From Rhodoferax sp. BLA1 (lineage in GTDB: Bacteria; Pseudomonadota; Gammaproteobacteria; Burkholderiales; Burkholderiaceae_C): 64,000 nucleotides of DNA. Below, piece after piece: positions 61,522 to 64,000 of the stretch (positions are counted from its first letter, which is position 1; each line of letters opens with the position of its first letter). Location of the stretch: contig NZ_SZVI01000013.1 in the NCBI RefSeq assembly GCF_013416775.1, positions 248,001 to 312,000 of the forward strand, written 5' to 3'. The notes beneath the pieces were generated by a model. The model saw nothing but the letters and a program-made list of their open reading frames with translations, ran no database searches and was not told where the DNA came from. The position numbers and the translations under genes are program-made.

Positions 61522-62025
61522 TCACTCGGGGCGCAGCATCTCCAGGTGCGGTATGCCATCTTCCAGGTAGTGGGTACCGGTGTCGACAAAACCGTGCTGG
61601 GCATAAAAGTGCGTGAGTTGCAACTGGGCGCCGATGCGAATGGGCTGCGGGCCCCAGACCTGGCTGATAGCCGCAATCGCCTGGGTGACAAGGGCGTGGC
61701 CCAAACCGCCGCCACGGGCGCTCGGGCGCGTCAGCACCCGCCCGAAACTGGCCTCGGGAAATTTCACCCCGGCTTCAAAACAGCGCGCATAGGCCTGCAA
61801 CTCACCATGTTGCACGCCCAGCAAATGCATCGCCTGTCGGTCGGCACCGTCCATGTCCTGGAACAGGCACTGCTGCTCCACCACAAACACCTCGCTGCGC
61901 AGGCGCAGCACCTCGTATAACTCGTACACGCGTAAATCGTTAAACGCCAGCAAACGCCATACCGGCGCGGCGGTCTCACCGTGCTTGGCAGCGGCCGAGC
62001 CAATCGACCAGAGTTTGAATGTCAC
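61522..62025 (-). CDS. GNAT family N-acetyltransferase (ElaA-like)
   Basis: A 167-residue acetyltransferase. The ElaA-type pattern is VYELYEVLRLRSEVFVVEQQCLFQDMDGAD, then LQAYARCF and the acetyl-CoA loop VLTRPSARGGGLGHALV, and FYAQHGFVDTGTHYLEDGIPHLEM. The acceptor is unknown. GTG start with AGGAGG 8 bases upstream. It converges on the degenerate kinase gene, only 6 bp apart. Confidence 0.9.
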   Translation of the reverse strand: MTFKLWSIGSAAAKHGETAAPVWRLLAFNDLRVYELYEVLRLRSEVFVVEQQCLFQDMDGADRQAMHLLGVQHGELQAYARCFEAGVKFPEASFGRVLTRPSARGGGLGHALVTQAIAAISQVWGPQPIRIGAQLQLTHFYAQHGFVDTGTHYLEDGIPHLEMLRPE

Positions 62026-62132
62026 GGTACAACCTCCTGTGTGAGCGCATCACCGCTGCGCGAAAAACCCCCACCTGCACCATTACACCGGTGCACTTGC
62101 CCGTCAAAACACCACAAATCACTTTCAAATAC

Positions 62133-62169
62133 ATAGCTATAGACCCTTATTCCAAAAGGACCAGAGGCC
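62133..62169 (+). repeat. Dispersed palindromic element, copy 12 (intergenic)
   Basis: ATAGCTATAGACCCTTATTC then CAAAAGGACCAGAGGCC matches the consensus. It lies 15 bp past the stop codon of the kinase-HDOD gene, upstream of the GNAT gene on the same strand. Confidence 0.85.
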
Positions 62170-62183
62170 AAAATCACTAGCAA

Positions 62184-64000
62184 TCAAGCCGACTGCTTGA
62201 ACGCCATCACCGCCTGGTTGCGCAACGTGCGCAACAAAGAGAGTTCTTTTTCGTCCACCAACAGGCCGCCCTTGTGCGCCATGTCGGCATAGATCAGACC
62301 AAAAGGTTTGCCCTTGAGCACCAGCGGCAACACCAGAAACGTCGGTGCGTTGTAGGCCTGGATGTACCAGGCAGGCAGGCGCTGCACGATGCGGGGGTCG
62401 GCGGCGTCACTGATCAGGGTGTCGGCCGCCTTGAGACAAATGGTGGCAAACAGGTCGGGTGTGCCGTTGCTGCGCAGCGGCACATTGAACTGTTTGACCA
62501 CCGCCTCCACCCCCACGCCCAGACCGAAACGACCGGTAAGGGTGTCGGTCTTGGGGTCGCGCATGCAGAACACGATGCGGTGGAGGTCCAGCGCACGGAA
62601 CATGGCCTCCATGATCATGCGCAGCACATCACTGAGCTTGAAGTCGTCGACCATGGCGTTGGTGATGTCCTGCACACCGGCGGTCAGGGTTTGCGCCCGG
62701 CTGTCGGTGCCGGGCTGGGCCAGCGTCAGGATGGCGCCGGTGGGCTCCGAGCTGACCTGCGTGGGCATCGGCTGGGTCATGATCTGAGTGGCATGCAAGG
62801 CGTTGGCGTTCAGGGTGTCGGCCTCAGGGTCGACCACCAGGCTGCTGGGCTCCTGCTGCCGAGCATCCAGCTTGTGATCGAGCAGGTGTGCGGCCAAGGA
62901 GTCGGGTCGCACGGTGATCTCCATGGCCTGGGCCAGCTCCAGCAGCTTCTTGCGCGCCACCGCTGTGGCGGCGTTGAGCTGTTCGGTGGTCATACCCAGG
63001 GCCCGGCCATAGGTTTTGGCCACCTGGCCCAGGCGCACATCGACCACCTTGGCATCGGTGTGCAACACCGCATCGGCCATCTCGTTGGCGACACGGGTGC
63101 TCCAGCGCAAACGGCTCTGGCTGTCTTTGATGGGCAGGCTGGGCGGTGTGCCCGTGGGTTTGACCACACAACGCTGAATGCTCTCGGGCAGGCCCCAGGC
63201 TTTGCACACACCCAGGCCCAGCGCCTCGTAACTCAGGCCCAGCACCCGGGTGGCGGCGGCCTCCTCGCTGATCGCGTCACGCGGTGCACTCACCAGCTGG
63301 CGCACCGCCAGCGCTTCCTCTGGAAAATAAAACTGCGACAACATGCGCCCCAGGTTCTGGAACAGCGCACCAATAAAAGCGTCCTCCCCTTCGGTCTGGG
63401 TGGGGCACAGCGCGGCCGCAATGGCGCCAGCCATCAGCGCACGCAAAAACTCTTCTTTGAGCAGATGGGCGTTGGCCTTGTCCTGCATGTGCTCCAGCAG
63501 CACCAAGCTCAGCGCCATATTGCGGATACCGTTAAAACCCACCAGGCTGACCGCCCGCGACACCGTGCCGACACTGCTGCCGCGTGAATAATGCACGCTG
63601 TTGACCAGGCGCAGCAGCTTGTTGGTCAGTGCCACGTCCTTGAGGATCTCGTTGGTGACGCTGTTGATGCTTTCCTTGTCCGAGCTGGCCATGCTCTGGA
63701 TGCGGCCAATCGATTCGGACAGTGCCGGGAAATCGCTTTTGTTGCGCATGCGGCGCAACAAAAAGTCCAGCGTGCTGCTGGTTTTGCCGGTGGGGGTGGG
63801 CAGCTCGCTGTCGGCGCTGTCTTTGTGCTGGCCCGACCAGACCAGCAGATCATCCAGAAAAGCCTGGGCACTGGGGTAACGCTGGTCCACCGCCACGGCG
63901 GTGGCTGTCAGCAAGGCCGAGCGCAAGCCGTCATCCAGGCGCGCCATCAGGTCCGGCGGAAAAGCCTGCGGCTCGATGCTGATTTTTTGCAGGGTCTGCT
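62184..64000 (-). CDS. Kinase-HDOD-GAF signalling protein (5' part outside window)
   Basis: The frame is open through the right edge: before the internal Met at 63947 the codons read QKISIEPQAFPPDL. The first visible part, DGLRSALLTATAVAVDQRYPSAQAFLDDLL, matches the end of a Ser/Thr protein kinase C-lobe, so the full protein is probably kinase-HDOD-GAF. The HDOD domain follows (SDFPALSESIGRIQSMAS, VTNEILKDVALTNKLLRLVNS, FNGIRNMALSLVLLEHM), then a GAF domain at the C-terminus (ITNAMVDDFKLSDVLRMIMEAMF, FLVLPLVLKGKPFGLIYAD). At least 605 residues are present. Kinase activity cannot be judged without the missing part. Confidence 0.85.
   Translation of the reverse strand, partial: QTLQKISIEPQAFPPDLMARLDDGLRSALLTATAVAVDQRYPSAQAFLDDLLVWSGQHKDSADSELPTPTGKTSSTLDFLLRRMRNKSDFPALSESIGRIQSMASSDKESINSVTNEILKDVALTNKLLRLVNSVHYSRGSSVGTVSRAVSLVGFNGIRNMALSLVLLEHMQDKANAHLLKEEFLRALMAGAIAAALCPTQTEGEDAFIGALFQNLGRMLSQFYFPEEALAVRQLVSAPRDAISEEAAATRVLGLSYEALGLGVCKAWGLPESIQRCVVKPTGTPPSLPIKDSQSRLRWSTRVANEMADAVLHTDAKVVDVRLGQVAKTYGRALGMTTEQLNAATAVARKKLLELAQAMEITVRPDSLAAHLLDHKLDARQQEPSSLVVDPEADTLNANALHATQIMTQPMPTQVSSEPTGAILTLAQPGTDSRAQTLTAGVQDITNAMVDDFKLSDVLRMIMEAMFRALDLHRIVFCMRDPKTDTLTGRFGLGVGVEAVVKQFNVPLRSNGTPDLFATICLKAADTLISDAADPRIVQRLPAWYIQAYNAPTFLVLPLVLKGKPFGLIYADMAHKGGLLVDEKELSLLRTLRNQAVMAFKQSA

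Noticed and set aside
62274-63587. 437-residue plus-strand frame opposite the kinase-HDOD gene
   Set aside because: Low-complexity His/Gln/Gly composition and full overlap with a recognised protein.

Overview
The window looks like chromosomal DNA of a Comamonadaceae-type betaproteobacterium (Rhodoferax/Polaromonas-like). This is inferred from the GC-rich coding sequence, the protein families and their order, and a dispersed short palindromic element typical in style of that group. No plasmid, phage, insertion sequence or CRISPR signal was seen. Genes are dense on both strands; one tRNA gene (tRNA-His) is present.

Layout. 1-461: end of a beta-CASP RNA nuclease. 537-5920 (minus): probable etfB-etfA-acyl-CoA dehydrogenase-hydrolase-nitronate monooxygenase operon, with two palindromic operator candidates upstream. 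6113-8324 (minus): MscS-type channel and a histone-deacetylase-like hydrolase. 8368-13745 (plus): MoxR ATPase, DUF58, transglutaminase (TgpA-like) and MltB, with a tandem ~115-bp repeat inside. 13790-20504 (minus): circularly permuted ATP-grasp protein, alpha-E protein, a large GGDEF-EAL sensor and an HDOD protein. 20683-24602 (minus): ComEC and an NSS transporter. 24938-25014: tRNA-His. 25205-29345 (minus): small membrane protein, DinG-like helicase, acetate kinase. 29693-32831 (plus): tagaturonate reductase and pyruvate kinase. 32898-35836: LysR regulator diverging from a degenerate MBL protein, a DsbA-family protein and a SnoaL-like protein. 35840-39982: guanidinium exporter gdx under a guanidine-II riboswitch, diverging from a bufferin-type metal-buffer operon (bufA, bufB, bufC, doxX), followed by its likely ECF sigma/anti-sigma pair. 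40376-49571: stress and accessory region (CBS, Usp, a chimeric/decayed phospholipase D ORF, HPII-type catalase, alternative oxidase, PNPOx-like, DUF2177, patatin). 49826-64000: signalling cluster (chemoreceptor, five-domain-family HDOD proteins, Tex, a response regulator with GGDEF-EAL, GNAT, and a kinase-HDOD-GAF protein cut by the right edge).

Main observations. (1) A ~36-nt imperfect palindrome occurs at least 12 times, and 8 copies lie inside genes without breaking them, in only two reading phases; it supplies a signal peptide in mltB, a membrane helix in comEC, loops in etfA, tex (twice), comEC, DUF58 and patatin, and a stop codon for an HDOD gene. (2) A complete bufferin operon with an ECF sigma/anti-sigma module shares a promoter-like motif with the sigma gene. 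(3) A textbook guanidine-II riboswitch precedes gdx. (4) The signalling cluster contains an active-looking HDOD histidine kinase, its response regulator and a paralogous kinase that has lost its catalytic motifs.
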